Shown here: piece by piece, positions 45,363 to 56,453 of the stretch
How the letters are laid out: every line of letters starts with the position of its first letter
How positions within the stretch are numbered: the first letter of the stretch is position 1
NCBI GenBank assembly: GCA_973895155.1
Contig: OZ316892.1
Span: 22,196,001 to 22,260,000, forward strand
DNA length: 64,000 bases
Reading direction: 5' to 3'
Source of the DNA: Marsupella aquatica
Taxonomy: Eukaryota; Marchantiophyta
The notes under the pieces: generated by a model
The model's input: the letters and a program-made list of their open reading frames with translations, nothing else
What the model was told of the DNA's origin: nothing
Database searches by the model: none
Position numbers and translations under genes: made by a program

Positions 45363-48005
45363 ATGTCGCACACGATCCTCTCCAGCTCGGCCATTCGATT
45401 CTGGACGCAGTTCCTATCTACCGGAAGGCACTTGGCCGATTCATTGAAACACGCCAACCTGCGCCGATACGAGATCGAACACAAATACGAGAGAGCCATC
45501 CGCCTAGCAGGACGACACCACTACGTCCTTAACTTTGACTACCCGTCTCAGAGCGAGCTTTACCGACCAGCAGAGGTATCTGGGTACTTCTTCAACGGAG
45601 ACAAATATATCGGGTTCTGGGAAGCATTGCTTTGGCTTCCGGACGAGGTCTTCAATATCCCGGGTACAATCGACCTGCAGCGACATCACTTCGACCACAT
45701 CCCTGCCCAGGTTCGGGTGGTCATTAACGGCGAGTCCAGTACCAACCGTTCGACAAGGGCGTCCGCACTCGCTTCGGAGAACTTCTACCAGCACCTACAG
45801 AGCTTCATGGGAACTCGGCCATCAACCAACATGACCAACTCAGCCGGACCCGTACCCGTACCCGTACCCGTGCCCATGCAACCTCAGCTTCAGCTTCAGC
45901 CTCAGCCGCAGCCTAGCCAAACCCCACCACCTATCACCCAGCCAGCACAGCTACGCTCCGTCATCAACGCTGTGGATCTTAGCGATGACGACGAGGCTAC
46001 CCCACCCTTGACCAGGCGGCCCAGAGGAACAAGCGCTCGGGGGGCCGACACTATATCGTCCCCACCCCCTGCTCTGACCCCAGGAGCGGCCCCAGCAGAC
46101 AACTTGGTGACCGTGGCCGCCCCGGGCCCGTTACCAACCGCAGTGGCACTCCCCAGGCCCGATCGGGAGGATGGGGAAGTATCACCTTCCCCGAGTCAGT
46201 CACGGGGAAAGAAGAGGAAGGAATCCGCCAGTGCATCCGGGTTACCGTTGGCCACGGTAGCCGTAGCCAAGGTAACGATGCATCGCATGGGGCAAAACGT
46301 TCACAGCAACATCCTCCATCCCAAGCATGCGGTGTACCTGAAGACTCAGGGATTTGAGCACCTCGCCTCTCTCCCCTGGAACACTTGCAGGTACTACGGG
46401 GAGGACATGACAGAATTCGTCAAGAATTATGACGACGTACGTCAACAGACTCGGCTGCGGGGAAGGAATATGTCCCTCACAGAAGAACAGCTCAAGATGA
46501 TCTTCGGGTTACCCGAAGGTGACCATCGAGTCGAATCACGGGCTCCCGGGGGCAAGGGGGCCAAGTACCAATCTTCAAGTTTTCCCTCAGAGGGATCAGT
46601 AGACAACGGGTTCGTGATGAGGACCTGCCTCATGCCCGAGATAGCTGAGCGGCTAGAGTTCCAGAGGTACGCTCTCCACATGATGGAACCCCGGGGGGAG
46701 ATCTCCGCCGCCCAGGTCATCCAGGTCGAGAACTATCGACCTAGGAAATGGGCGTCGTACTTCGCTAAGAAATTCCATGAAGAGATGGAGCGGCGAAGGA
46801 AGACGCTGTACATTGGTGGGAAGGCGTATTTCGCTAGCCACATCAAAATCATTCTTGAGTGGTACGCCCGGTTTGATCGACGAACCCTTCCCCGCATCAA
46901 CGTTACAAAGCTGGTCCCAGCTAGGTGGGTTTTTCCGGCATTGGAGAGACGGCCCCAACCCGAGGCCCGAAGTCCAGTGGACACGCCAGCTTCACCCACC
47001 CCACCTCCACAAATAGCTGTAATCGTAACCAAGGAGGCGTTGGAGGGGTCGGTCGTCGCAACCGTTGATGCGACCCAACTAGCCGGGCTAAGTACAGAAG
47101 TTGGTATGGCAGAGGTCTTACCCGAACCCGGGTCTCCCAAGGACCCGCCGGTGGCAATTCCGGAGAACCGGACATCGCTGCAGGAGGATACTCCGGCCCC
47201 TTCCAACGTTATGTCCCCAGGGCTGGACGTCACTGCCCCGGCCCCTGCGCGTGTTGATGTCTGCCCGTGCCCAAATCCGGACAGGCACAACTTGGACCAC
47301 CCGGAACTCTTCGTATAGGGTACATTTCTGAACGGGCTTCTGGGAGATTTCTCTCATCAAATTGCCCGGGATACCGGGGAGTTCATGGCCCGGAAGGTAG
47401 CCTGTTTCTTCAATCAGGAGTTGGTTGCCGCCGTAAAGGCAGGTCGGGCCCAGTCGGAGGCCCTTCAGAGGATAGAGCGGTACCGGGTGGAGTCCGTGTA
47501 CCTAAAGAACGAAGTGGCGGCTCAAGAGGCTGAGCTTCTGCAACTACGACCCAAGGTTGCAGCCGCCGATGAGTTGTTAGCAAAGGCGTACGCTCTTACC
47601 GCCCTAGCCGAACAGGCCAAAGCTGGGAACGAGGCCGAGATTACACGACTCCGGAACCAGATTGACAGTTTGAAGAAACAAGCTGTCACCTGGCAGAAAG
47701 ACCTGGAGGAGGCCGAGGAGCGAGCCCAGCGGGACGCGACGGAGATAGCCACGCTGCAGGCCGAGATGGCGCGGCTCCAAACCGAGGCCGAGAAGCAGGA
47801 CCAGCTGGCGAGTAAACTGACGAGCGACGCCCAGCAGCTGGAGGAGGCATGTCAGGAGGCAGCAGAGGAGACGGACGCGGCGAGGCGAGAGAACGAATCT
47901 CTGCTGGACCAGGTCCAACTCCTCAAAGCGGACAATGACAGGCTTCGAAGGCAGCGGGATGGCCGTTCCCATTCGGGCGGCTCTGGCAAGCGTGCCAGGC
48001 ATTAG
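45363..48005 (+). CDS. Gag-like protein of element B with one in-frame UAG
   Basis: Codons 1-651 (to 47,318) hold the domain shared with element A: GRNMSLTEEQLKMIFGLPEG, GSVDNGFVMRTCLMPEIAER and an EISAAQVIQVENYRP stretch, after a Pro-rich, low-complexity linker (VPVPVPMQPQLQLQPQPQ). TAG at 47,316-47,318 follows PELFV; the same frame continues without another stop to 48,005 through a long coiled coil (KKQAVTWQKDLEEAEERAQR and similar) and a basic end (GSGKRARH). In element A the two halves are one uninterrupted ORF, so the UAG is either a nonsense mutation or a readthrough site (next bases GGT). A start at ATGTCGCAC fits the TATA box. Function unknown; a structural or DNA-binding element protein is possible. 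Confidence 0.7.
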
Positions 48006-48903
48006 CGGCGGAGTAGGAATAGATTAGGATTAGGATTGGCTTAGTCAGGCTCTTGGGACAGGCACCTGCCTTAGGTACGGCAGCGCTGCCCTGCTGTCCA
48101 GCCTGCGTAGATTAGGATCTTCTAATAAGACACAGCCGTTTTCCGGCCTGACTGTCAGCTTAGTTAGGACCTTGGTTAGCGAATCTTCGGCGGGAGGACA
48201 CCCCGTTCCTCGGCTCTTAGTATTTAGTGCACCCCTCGGTAGAGGCAGGGGGGGTTTTTAGTTTCAGAGTCGGACATCCGTGGGACATGTGGGGAGTCCC
48301 GACCTCTGGGAATGACAGAGTACCAAGGGGAGGGGGTAGGACTAAGCTCGCCGGGCGAGTGCGGAGCCGGGCTCCGTTGTAGTGTGCACCCTTGGCCTTG
48401 AACCTGTGCATTCCAGGGCTGTCGTGTCAACTAAGTGTACGCATATGTTCCCTTTGTAGTAAAATCCTTTCCCATCATTTTTCCTTCGTGTAAATCGAGA
48501 TGGTATGCATGTGTGCGCATATGTGTGTGGGTTTCTCGTATATGGGTGGCAGCGCCGGGCCGAACGCACTACCCGAGACGTGCACAGGGTGCAGCCTGCG
48601 GGTAAGTGGTTGCGAGCACGGGTTGAGGACCTGTATCATCGAATCCGGATCGAAGGCGGACAGCACGAAGGCTTGGAAGCCCTTAAGCCGGGGTCGATCC
48701 TGCTATCGACTAAGGTACGTTCCGGCGGCGGAACACAAACCATACCTAGGAGGTGTCCGTATTTAGCAGTATGCGCACTTAGCGCTAGTTTACGAGAATA
48801 AGGTGCATTACGTGCTTCCCTTCCTACCCGAACCCTCAGATTTACGAGGGATGTGCCCATCTAAGCTGAAGTCTGAGTTAAGGCCGAAGCCTACGACGTG
48901 ACA
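48006..48903 (+). other. 3' region of element B
   Basis: Non-coding. It contains GATTAGGATTAGGATTGG, a GC-rich stretch at 48.3-48.7 kb and the terminus. It is nearly the same as the inverted segment 62,991-63,880, which shows it is a defined part of the element. Short frames seen here on both strands recur in that copy simply because the DNA does. Confidence 0.7.
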
Positions 48904-48964
48904 CAATGTCACCGGGAGTGATTGGAAAGTTCAAGATTTGATCGAATGGTTGCTAATGAGCATT

Positions 48965-49246
48965 TTGTGCTAAAGGTAGAACGTACTCAAACCCCATTAT
49001 GTTGTAGGAAATCAATCTCCTCTTTTGCTAGGGATGTTCCGCGAATGACTGGGAGGACCTTTGGGAGTGGGGGGAGGCTTTCTGTGGCATTTGGCTGTCC
49101 AGACTTTTGGCAACATTTGTTGTTCGGACAAAACCAATACGGAAATGGGCAGGTGGGGAATTTGCTTGTACCTGTGAAGCAATGCGCAACAACCCCACGT
49201 CCAGGTTGAGGAAGTCCCACTCATCAAATGAAAGTACCGCACACAC
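48965..49246 (-). pseudogene. MULE-like transposase fragment
   Basis: The minus strand reads PFPYWFCPNNKCCQKSG, SLPPLPKVLPVIRGTSLAKE and EIDFLQHNGV, matching the region between core and SWIM finger of the gene at the left edge (PYPYW, CPNNQCCTKS, RGTNLTEEEVLFLHNNGVDV). Only about 90 codons remain and a stop follows. It shows this transposase family is present in at least two places. Confidence 0.72.
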
Positions 49247-49734
49247 TTTGTTCCTTAGTTACCTCTATAATTATGCACCGCGACATCCAAGACTTGAACC
49301 AGTTGTCGAAGTGCAACGGATATGCCAGGTACGCGGTTGGACATCCACCTCAATTACCATAGGAGCGGACTAAGGTAGCTTGGAAGGATGTGACATACAA
49401 GATTAATGTTTACCCTAAACGGCACTCCATTCACGTCTCTCCATTCTTGGTACTACTATTTTCAAACGTTCTCATTAACACCATCTATACCAAGCCTCAA
49501 ACGACTTACTACTCATACGTCCTGGACAGACTCATCATTAACAACATCAAAAACTATGTAATATGATCTTAACGTTGTTTTAGACAATGTTATATGGTGA
49601 TTTTCCTGTTCAATCTACGTCCAGCATAACAACTCTATTTACGACGTTAATATGTAACGTAGTACATTGGGACGTATGTAACGACATAGAGGACAATGTA
49701 AACTATAACCTTTGTTACTTTGTTGAATAGTTGT
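49247..49734. other. No recognisable gene; ACGTCC/GGACGT motifs
   Basis: AT-rich. ACGTCC, GACGTTA, AACGTAG and GGGACGTATG recur in both orientations between 49,430 and 49,690, reminiscent of a small transposon's subterminal region, but I could not define ends. Confidence 0.3.
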
Positions 49735-51124
49735 GTCGGAATTCCCATTGAGGATATGTTACACTTGTCCCAAGTTGTTGATGGGTACGATAAGCTAGTG
49801 AATGGAATGTTGTCTCACACATTCGTGAAAGGTGCTTATGCCGAACGCATCTTGAATCGGAAAGTTAACTGGGCCGGATATGCCGCCGGTAAACTCAAGG
49901 GCCAGATTTTGCAGTGGGTAAGGGAGGGAAAAGGTAAGCCGAATGGGCCTCCTTGTGTGAGAAAAATGTGTATGTAAGATCCTCCAACCCCAAAGACTTT
50001 GATGAGGAGACTAAGCTTGTCGTTTCTAGAGGCAAAGTGAGGTCTCAACCCGCAAAAATCAACTTCTCTATGGGTGTAGCAGTAGGAGGCGTTGGGGAGC
50101 TTGAATTACCTATTGCAAACACATCCTTGTTTGCTAGTAAAACCAAGGTTTCCATTCCCAACAAGCAATCGTAGTCAATATTACTATCAATAATTGTGTC
50201 AACCGAGTGCCAAAGGCGAGAGACTTTTAACAAAATCAAGAAGGTTGAAGCCACAATGGAGGCGATACGTGCAGCTGAACAGGATCAAGAAGCACCAAGG
50301 GCAAAACTTGCAGGAGATTGCAAAGCTAAGGAGAAGGAGGTTGTTGGACTTGATTGGGAGATTGAGTCAACAAAGAAAGTTATTGAAGAGCTCATGACTG
50401 ACATTGAGCTGGAGCAGAATAGGGAAGACGAGATTGGTGAGGTATATACTCAAAAATACCTTACTCAGCTAAATTTCAGTGCAAAAAGTAGTGTTGATTG
50501 CATATTGACTTGTAAGCATCTTGGTGTAATTAAGCGATGAGTGATCTAGCTATTAGTCTTGCAATTCTACCACTTGGTTTTCTTACAATGGAACTGTTGT
50601 GTACATGAAAACAGGAGGCGGTTCAATATGCAGAAATCTTGGAAACCCAACTGAGCACTGAAAACGCCAAGACAGTGGACTTGAAGGAGCAACGGGAAAG
50701 AATCCTGAAGGACATAGCCGTAGTCAAGGAGCTCATTGTAGCCAACAAGAAGCGATTTGCAGCAGTTCCTGGGATGGTGGTCCCCTTGAAATCAATTGCT
50801 GAAGCAGTCCATCTACAATTGAAGTTACTTGAGGAGATCGAGGAAGCTCAAAAGTCAAAGTATTCCACTTTGGCTGTTGTATTACTCACTCTGTGACCAA
50901 GGTTGACACCAACCTTTGTTCCAACAGCAGCCAGTTCAATGGCAACACAATTTACATTCTCAAGTTGTCCAGTTTGTTGTAATGGCTATCATTGCTATAA
51001 TTGGGTCCCAACATCGTGTGGGCACACCTATCATCAGAGCTGTCTTTTCCCGCTGATTGGCACTTCAATGAATAGTCCAAAGTGCTTAGCTTGCAATGCA
51101 CTCTTCTCAAATGAGGGGCTATAG
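49735..51124 (+). pseudogene. Coiled-coil and RING-finger protein gene, probably decayed
   Basis: Three open segments follow one another. About 49,735-50,174 includes DGYDKLVNGMLSHTFVKGAY and, after a one-base shift near 49,960, KDFDEETKLVVSRGK. About 50,196-50,439 is a coiled coil (IESTKKVIEELMTDIELEQN); a plausible intron (GTATAT..AACAG, about 50,440-50,614) leads to a second coil (QLSTENAKTVDLKEQRERIL). About 50,903-51,124 is a RING-type finger, CPVCCNGYHCYNW, SCGHTYHQSC, CLAC. The order coil then C-terminal RING suggests an E3-like or structural nuclear protein. A stop separates the second coil from the RING frame. It may be a host gene or a transposon passenger. Confidence 0.45.
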
Positions 51125-51280
51125 AGTTGGGGCTTACCCACTCATGGAGATGAGATCCGAGTTTCTCACATTGAAGACTTAAAGATGTTGTACGGGAAAC
51201 ACAATATGCAACTTTTAAAACGGAGACAACTAGGCAAGCATATTCAATGTGGGCAAGGAAGGGTAACACTAGTACATTTT

Positions 51281-52324
51281 AGGGCCATTTACCGATATTT
51301 ACACCATCGGACGCCTTCGGGAAAATGCGACACCATTTTTGAGGTTTCCGATTCTAACTGCATTGCTCCATCCGATACTCCCATAATCGAATATGGACCA
51401 TCAATCGGACCTGTTTCGGACCACCCAATACCAATACTATCGGACATTGCATATCTCCTGCAATCGGATACATTAGGTGTTCGATGTCACAAGAGCTGGA
51501 AGAAGCCTCTCCTTGCACTAGGTGAAGATTTGTCGTCCGACAGTTGTCTGTATGAATTTGCAAGGGATATTGCGTTAAAATTCCCATCGGACATTGAGAT
51601 GGTGGAATAAACGGATGTTCTGATAGTTTTGGTATGGGAATTTGACATATAATTGGTATCGGAACATACAAAACGGAGGGATTTGGAAGCAATGGAGGGG
51701 TGCGATAGGAGAAGTATCGGAAGATTACTCGGGAAAGACCTAGCTTCATTGCAACATTTGGTTTCTTGTGGGGATTTTTTCTGTTGGGGTTGAGGGTGGT
51801 TCTTGGGGGAATTTATGCAATACAACATAGAGGGATTTGTTGAAGATGTTGAAGAGGTTATTTGAAAGACAATGCCAACAGAAGTAATTAACACAAGAAG
51901 GATATATGGCCACAAAGGGTACTCAAACTCCAAAAGGGAAACATACCCCAAAATGTACAAGAGTGATAGCTATTGGAAAAGGGTGAATGGGTTACCTCGC
52001 TCATCAGCTCTAGAACTCTACAAGTGGACATGATGTGTGGGTCACTCACGTTCTGGGCCCATCGCTTCAGTCTCCCCTTTTTGTTGTTTATTGTGACTCT
52101 GGCCTTTGCTTTTGCATGCTGGCCTCCTTGTGGGAGTTGTGCTGATATATCTAGGGGGCTGCTTGCTTCCCCCCGGCCATGGGGTTTTTGCGGTCTCACC
52201 CTTTTATTATAAAAATTATTTTCCCGGGAAGTACTGGGATCACAAAAGTAAGCACATCCAACTCCTAATCTCGTCTAAGTCTAAGGCTACGTAGTATGTC
52301 TCTATCTATCTAAGCTAGTCTAAG
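51281..52324 (+). repeat. CACTA-3 left subterminal region
   Basis: ATCGGAC, TCCGAT, CCGATA and related 6-8-mers occur many times between 51,290 and 51,720; the rest to 52,324 is 3' flank of the TnpA-like gene. No gene. Confidence 0.7.
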
Positions 52325-55300
52325 TCAAAATGGAGCATGTCGTCCCTTCCTCTTTTTGGAACGAGTCCGAGGTGGTGGGGGTACAATACTAGTCTGGGCA
52401 GGAGCCTGGGTGAATGGGGGCTCGTCCATGGTGACTTGGTCCACAACATCTGGCCCCTGTGTAGAGGTCATAGGAGGCACTGGACCCACGCCACCACCAC
52501 CACCACCATGTGATGCTAGGGAGTCATGGGAAGGTCCGCTCCCCCCACTTGCATGGCAAGTATGAAAGGAAGCTGCACCACCCCCACTAGCCCTGTTGCC
52601 AACGGACTGCCGTGATGTACCACCCCCCCCGCTCCCTCCTGAATGGCCAAGGGCAATATGAGCACCCCCAGTCTGGGCTGAAGGGTGAGAGACACCAACT
52701 CCACCGGCTGTACTCCCTCCTAACTGGCCAGGGGCAGGTCGACGACCCCCAGTGCGGCCTGAGTGGTGAGAGACAACACCAACACTACCTCTACTCCCTC
52801 TACTCCCTCCTGACTGACCCTGAGCACTAACACCGCCCCCAATGCGGCCTGAGTGGTGAGACACACCACCAACACTAGCTCTACTCCCTCCTGACTGACC
52901 AGGAGCAATAACATCGCCCCCAATGTGGCGTGAGTGGGGAGAGACACCAGCAACACCACCAGTCCCTCCTGACTGGCCAGGGGCCCTAACACCACCCCCT
53001 GTCGAGCCTGAGTGACGAGAACCTCCCGAGCCACCCCCATCTGCACCAGAGTGCTGTCAGCCTCTAGAACACCCTTCCCCATGAGGCTCTAATCGGCCAG
53101 ACTCACCAATAGCATGTCGCTCATCTCGCGACACATGCCGAGTGCCTCGAATATCAGCTCTGCCACTAGCCCGTGATCGGCGCCGGGGACCCTCACCACC
53201 TGTGCCAGCAGCCCGTGAGTCACGTCTGCCACTAGATCCAACCCCTATGGCTCTAGGCTGGTGAGGGGTCCCACTAGCACCACCCCTACTGGTCCTAGTA
53301 TGTGTTGCACGAACATCCGCTATGGGGCCACGACGGGTCGACTGAAGAGCCCTAGCACTACCCCTAACTGTATCGGACCGGCAAGGAGGGGGTATGGCCA
53401 CAATCCCCTCCTCTGGGTCCAACAACTCTGAATCAGATTCGCCGGATCCCCCACTGCTATGCCCTGAGCCCTCGTCCGCCAAGTCCTCACCCTCCGATCC
53501 CTCCTTGTTTGAGCCCTGCATATATCCAACCAACCACCCAAATTAGTATACGCTTTTTAGAAATAAATTTCAACACCCCATTAAGACATTGCATTAAAAA
53601 TAATCTCCTTACCGAACCCAGCTCCTCCTTCAAGTGAATCCGAAGAGCCCGTGGTCCTTGTTTCTTAGCCAACTCCCTCTCTTCTGGCAATATTGGTCGC
53701 CCATGCTCGCGCTCCTGCCCCCCTCAAAAAATGCACCGGCAACCAAATTAGTCCCAATTAGTGCCACCGGGTCACACCCCAATTAGATCCACACTGGATC
53801 ACCCCCAACATGTTTTAAAATGGTCAATGGAACCAACCACGATAATCCGCAAGGGTAACCGTCAAAAAATTTGAAAATTCAAACTATTCGATTACTTTCC
53901 GATTGTTTGTTCGATAGCATCAAGGTCGGATTGGAATCGGACACGACGTCCAAAAAAGCCATAGTAGTATTTCCGATTGTCTTTCCGATTCTATTACTAT
54001 CGGACCATAATCGGAAATAGGGCCCCGACAAAAAAAGATGGAGTTATCGATCGCATGCATAGCGCGCTTGCAGGGCCCGCACGGCTTGACAATAAGAGGG
54101 GACTTTGGGCCGGGGCTCTTCAAGCAAAGAAGGGCCTTAGGTGATCAAGTGAATGGAGGGAAGAGCTTGGAGAGAGGAGGTGGAGTCTACTTACAAATTC
54201 TGCCTTGAGATACAACGACCCGCCCTGCCCCATTCTGTGAGTGACTACTGGCCTGTTCTCAACTCGAATCAATGCCTTTTGCATATGTGAGGGAGGGTCC
54301 CCAAGCTGAATTGACTTTGCATCCCAATGTTGCAGGTTTTGATCAGCATGGCGGGTGTCAATAGTCTCCCCTGCCTGGGCCCTCACTGCAAGGACTTCTA
54401 GCTCAGCTTGCCAGTATCTCCTTGCCTGCCAGGCTTGAACCTGCAGCTCGGTCTCAATCCAAGCTGGCCATACCTCCACAGGAATATCATTTGGGCACCC
54501 TCTTTGCCTGATCACCTCCTCACTGTCCTTGCACTCACCAAGGTACTTCCTCAGCTTCTCCCTGATGTGATTCCTTCTGTCTGCAAGGGATAGACTGATT
54601 TTCTTGTTTAAGAACCTGTCATCAATGAATGAGCCATTGCAACAACGTTCCTTCACTTGCTCACGAACTCTGAACTTCTCTTCTTCCTTTTTCTTCCCCC
54701 AGTAATCTAACACTCCAAAATGGGATCTAAGTACTTGCCCAAGCTGACTCCTGAAAAGATTATAGCTCTTGGCCCTCGGAGCTCCTCCCTCATTCAAATA
54801 AATTTTTGGCCTCTTGCTTCTCTCCTCTGCTCGCAGCTTCTCCTCCTCGGCTCTTTTCCTATCTGCAGCCCGTGCCTCTCTACGTAAGGCCTTCTCTCTC
54901 TCTCTTGTGGTGAGAGGGCCTCCATAGGTACAGTCTCCTTCTCCTCCCTTCTCTTCCTCTTCTTCTCTTTCTCCCTAGTACGCTGCCTCTCCTCAAATGT
55001 TTTCTGAGCTTCAGCAAGAACAGTGCTCCTAGAAGAGTCTAGCAATCCTTGTGTCAATGCAACCACCTTTTGCGCATGCTCTATGGAGAGCCCTACCTGC
55101 TTATGGAAAATTGCAGCCATGATCTCCCCAAAGTCTTCTGATGGCCCTGCTCCATCCCCAGTAGCTCCTCCAGCCCCACCTTGTCCGGCTCCTGACCCTC
55201 CATCTCCACCATCTCCTTGCCCTCCAGCTGTTCCTCCGAATTCTATTCCTGTCCCTGCTCCTGCCCCTCCCCCAGCCCCTCCATCGCTCCCCTCCATAGC

Positions 55301-55342
55301 CATTTGCTCTTCGCTGCCGTGCGCCACGTGCTTGTTTTTCAC
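52325..55342 (-). pseudogene. CACTA-3 TnpA-like gene (Transposase_24-type) with glycine-rich repeat tail
   Basis: Read right to left: a Gly-rich start (SDGGAGGGAGAGTGIEFGG), a segment with an (AG)n run where the frame shifts (near 54,905), then GSFIDDRFLNKKISLSLADR, RGCPNDIPVEVWPAWI and QARRYWQAELEVLAV, the Transposase_24 layout. A donor (GTAAGTAG near 54,194) leads to a small exon at about 53,700-53,600, HGRPILPEERELAKKQG, the H-x-P-x-x-x-E-L type motif of the family. The last exon (53,533-52,325) is Ser/Gly-rich with about five copies of a 27-30-residue repeat (VSHHSGRTGGRRPAPGQLGG type) and ends in RTRSKKRKGRH, a nuclear-localisation-like stretch; a shift near 53,060 breaks it. It is divergent from the transposase gene, unlike CACTA-1. 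Confidence 0.65.
52650..53080 (-). repeat. Coding minisatellite in the TnpA-like gene
   Basis: About five tandem copies of an 80-95-bp unit encoding HSG..GG...PGQ.GG. On the plus strand each copy shows CTCCTGACTGACC or CTCCTAACTGGCC near TGAGTGGTGAGAGACACCA. Confidence 0.75.
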
Positions 55343-56453
55343 AAAGACATGAACTCCCGACTGTTTTTCGATGCAAAGCCCGACTCAAGTGCGTTCGCAC
55401 TTAGGTCGGGTGCCCTAAAAATGCTTCCGACTACTTATCCGATTCTATTTACATCGGAAATTCCCATTAAAACTGTATCGTAGATTTATCGGATGAACAT
55501 CGGACCCCTCCTGCGAAGCACTAACCTAAGGCTCTTCCGATATAGAGAACATGGTAAATGAAGTTGGTCTTGCTTTGGATGACACTACGTTGGTTCTATG
55601 TGTTGGTCAGGGGTTCTACGGATAGGGCGGACCATCAGAGCCGTGGTATCCCAAGTCACATGCATGATTTTGGAGGTGGTTGGTATGTATATAAGGGTTG
55701 CGGGTTATTGTTAAAGGTTACTCCAAATTTTTAGGGTGGCATTTAATTTGGAGTGCCAAATACAATTTGACCTAGCTAACCTTATATATACATCTTGCAT
55801 TCGGAATTTTGCAGTTCCTTTTTGCGGAGGGTTAGGTTATTGCGATTATTTTGGGTCCATTTTTGCAATGCATCATGCACAGTGAGAGCCCGCACATCTG
55901 AAAGGTATTCCCTTCTCTACAATGTGAGCTATATTTACTATGAAGCATTATTTATAATTACTATGAATTATTGATATTGGTGTACCCCAATTAAGCTCAA
56001 GCCATGGGGAATCACTCGTTGGATTATTAGAACAAGGTGCAAACAAATGAAGGTTCTTTTTAATCTTGTTGGTGTAATAATTATAATCAAAAATTTGTAC
56101 TAAAGGCGTTTAAAAATCCAATTTTGGTAAAAATATTAGTTTTTATATTCAGCAAGGTATTTAAAAATTTGTCAAAGCCATATAATCAAGGGTACAAGGG
56201 TATTTTTAATTGAATTTATTTTTTAATTTATTTTTTCAAATTTCATTGGTTTGTTCTCACGTGTTTTAGGGGTTTTACTCTAAGTGATTCCCCAGGGAGC
56301 TCAAGTGTACTTGTGCAGCAATTGCAGATTTGTCTTAGAATATAATCTAAGGCCAAGATCCTAGTCGGCACTGCAAAGCGCGGGTCTCATTCAGGTATTA
56401 TTGATATGAAAACATCTCTATGTTTTTTTTGCCTTCATATTTATTGCATTGGT
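55343..56453. other. Divergent upstream region, left of the hAT-like insertion
   Basis: CGGAT/TCCGAT motifs at 55,370-55,540, directly upstream of the TnpA-like gene, then AT-rich sequence. Probably part of a shared promoter region with 57,743-57,803. No gene seen. Confidence 0.45.

Larger units (their letters stand above)
44897..48903 (+). mobile_element. TG..CA element B carrying a gag-like gene, 4007 bp, with 5-bp target duplication
   Basis: It begins TGTGACGCCGCC and ends CTACGACGTGACA, flanked by exact CAATG copies (44,892-44,896 and 48,904-48,908). No two LTRs are found. It contains a TATA box, a gag-like gene in the plus direction and about 900 bp of 3' sequence. The 3' kilobase recurs inverted at 62,991-64,000. 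TG..CA ends with a 5-bp duplication are the LTR-integrase signature, so a solo LTR with an internal gene is the simplest reading. Confidence 0.82.

Noticed and set aside
52325-53082. Host glycine-rich cell-wall protein
   Set aside because: The frame joins, through splice-like borders, to the Transposase_24-type exons on the same strand; the repeats are the tail of the TnpA-like protein.
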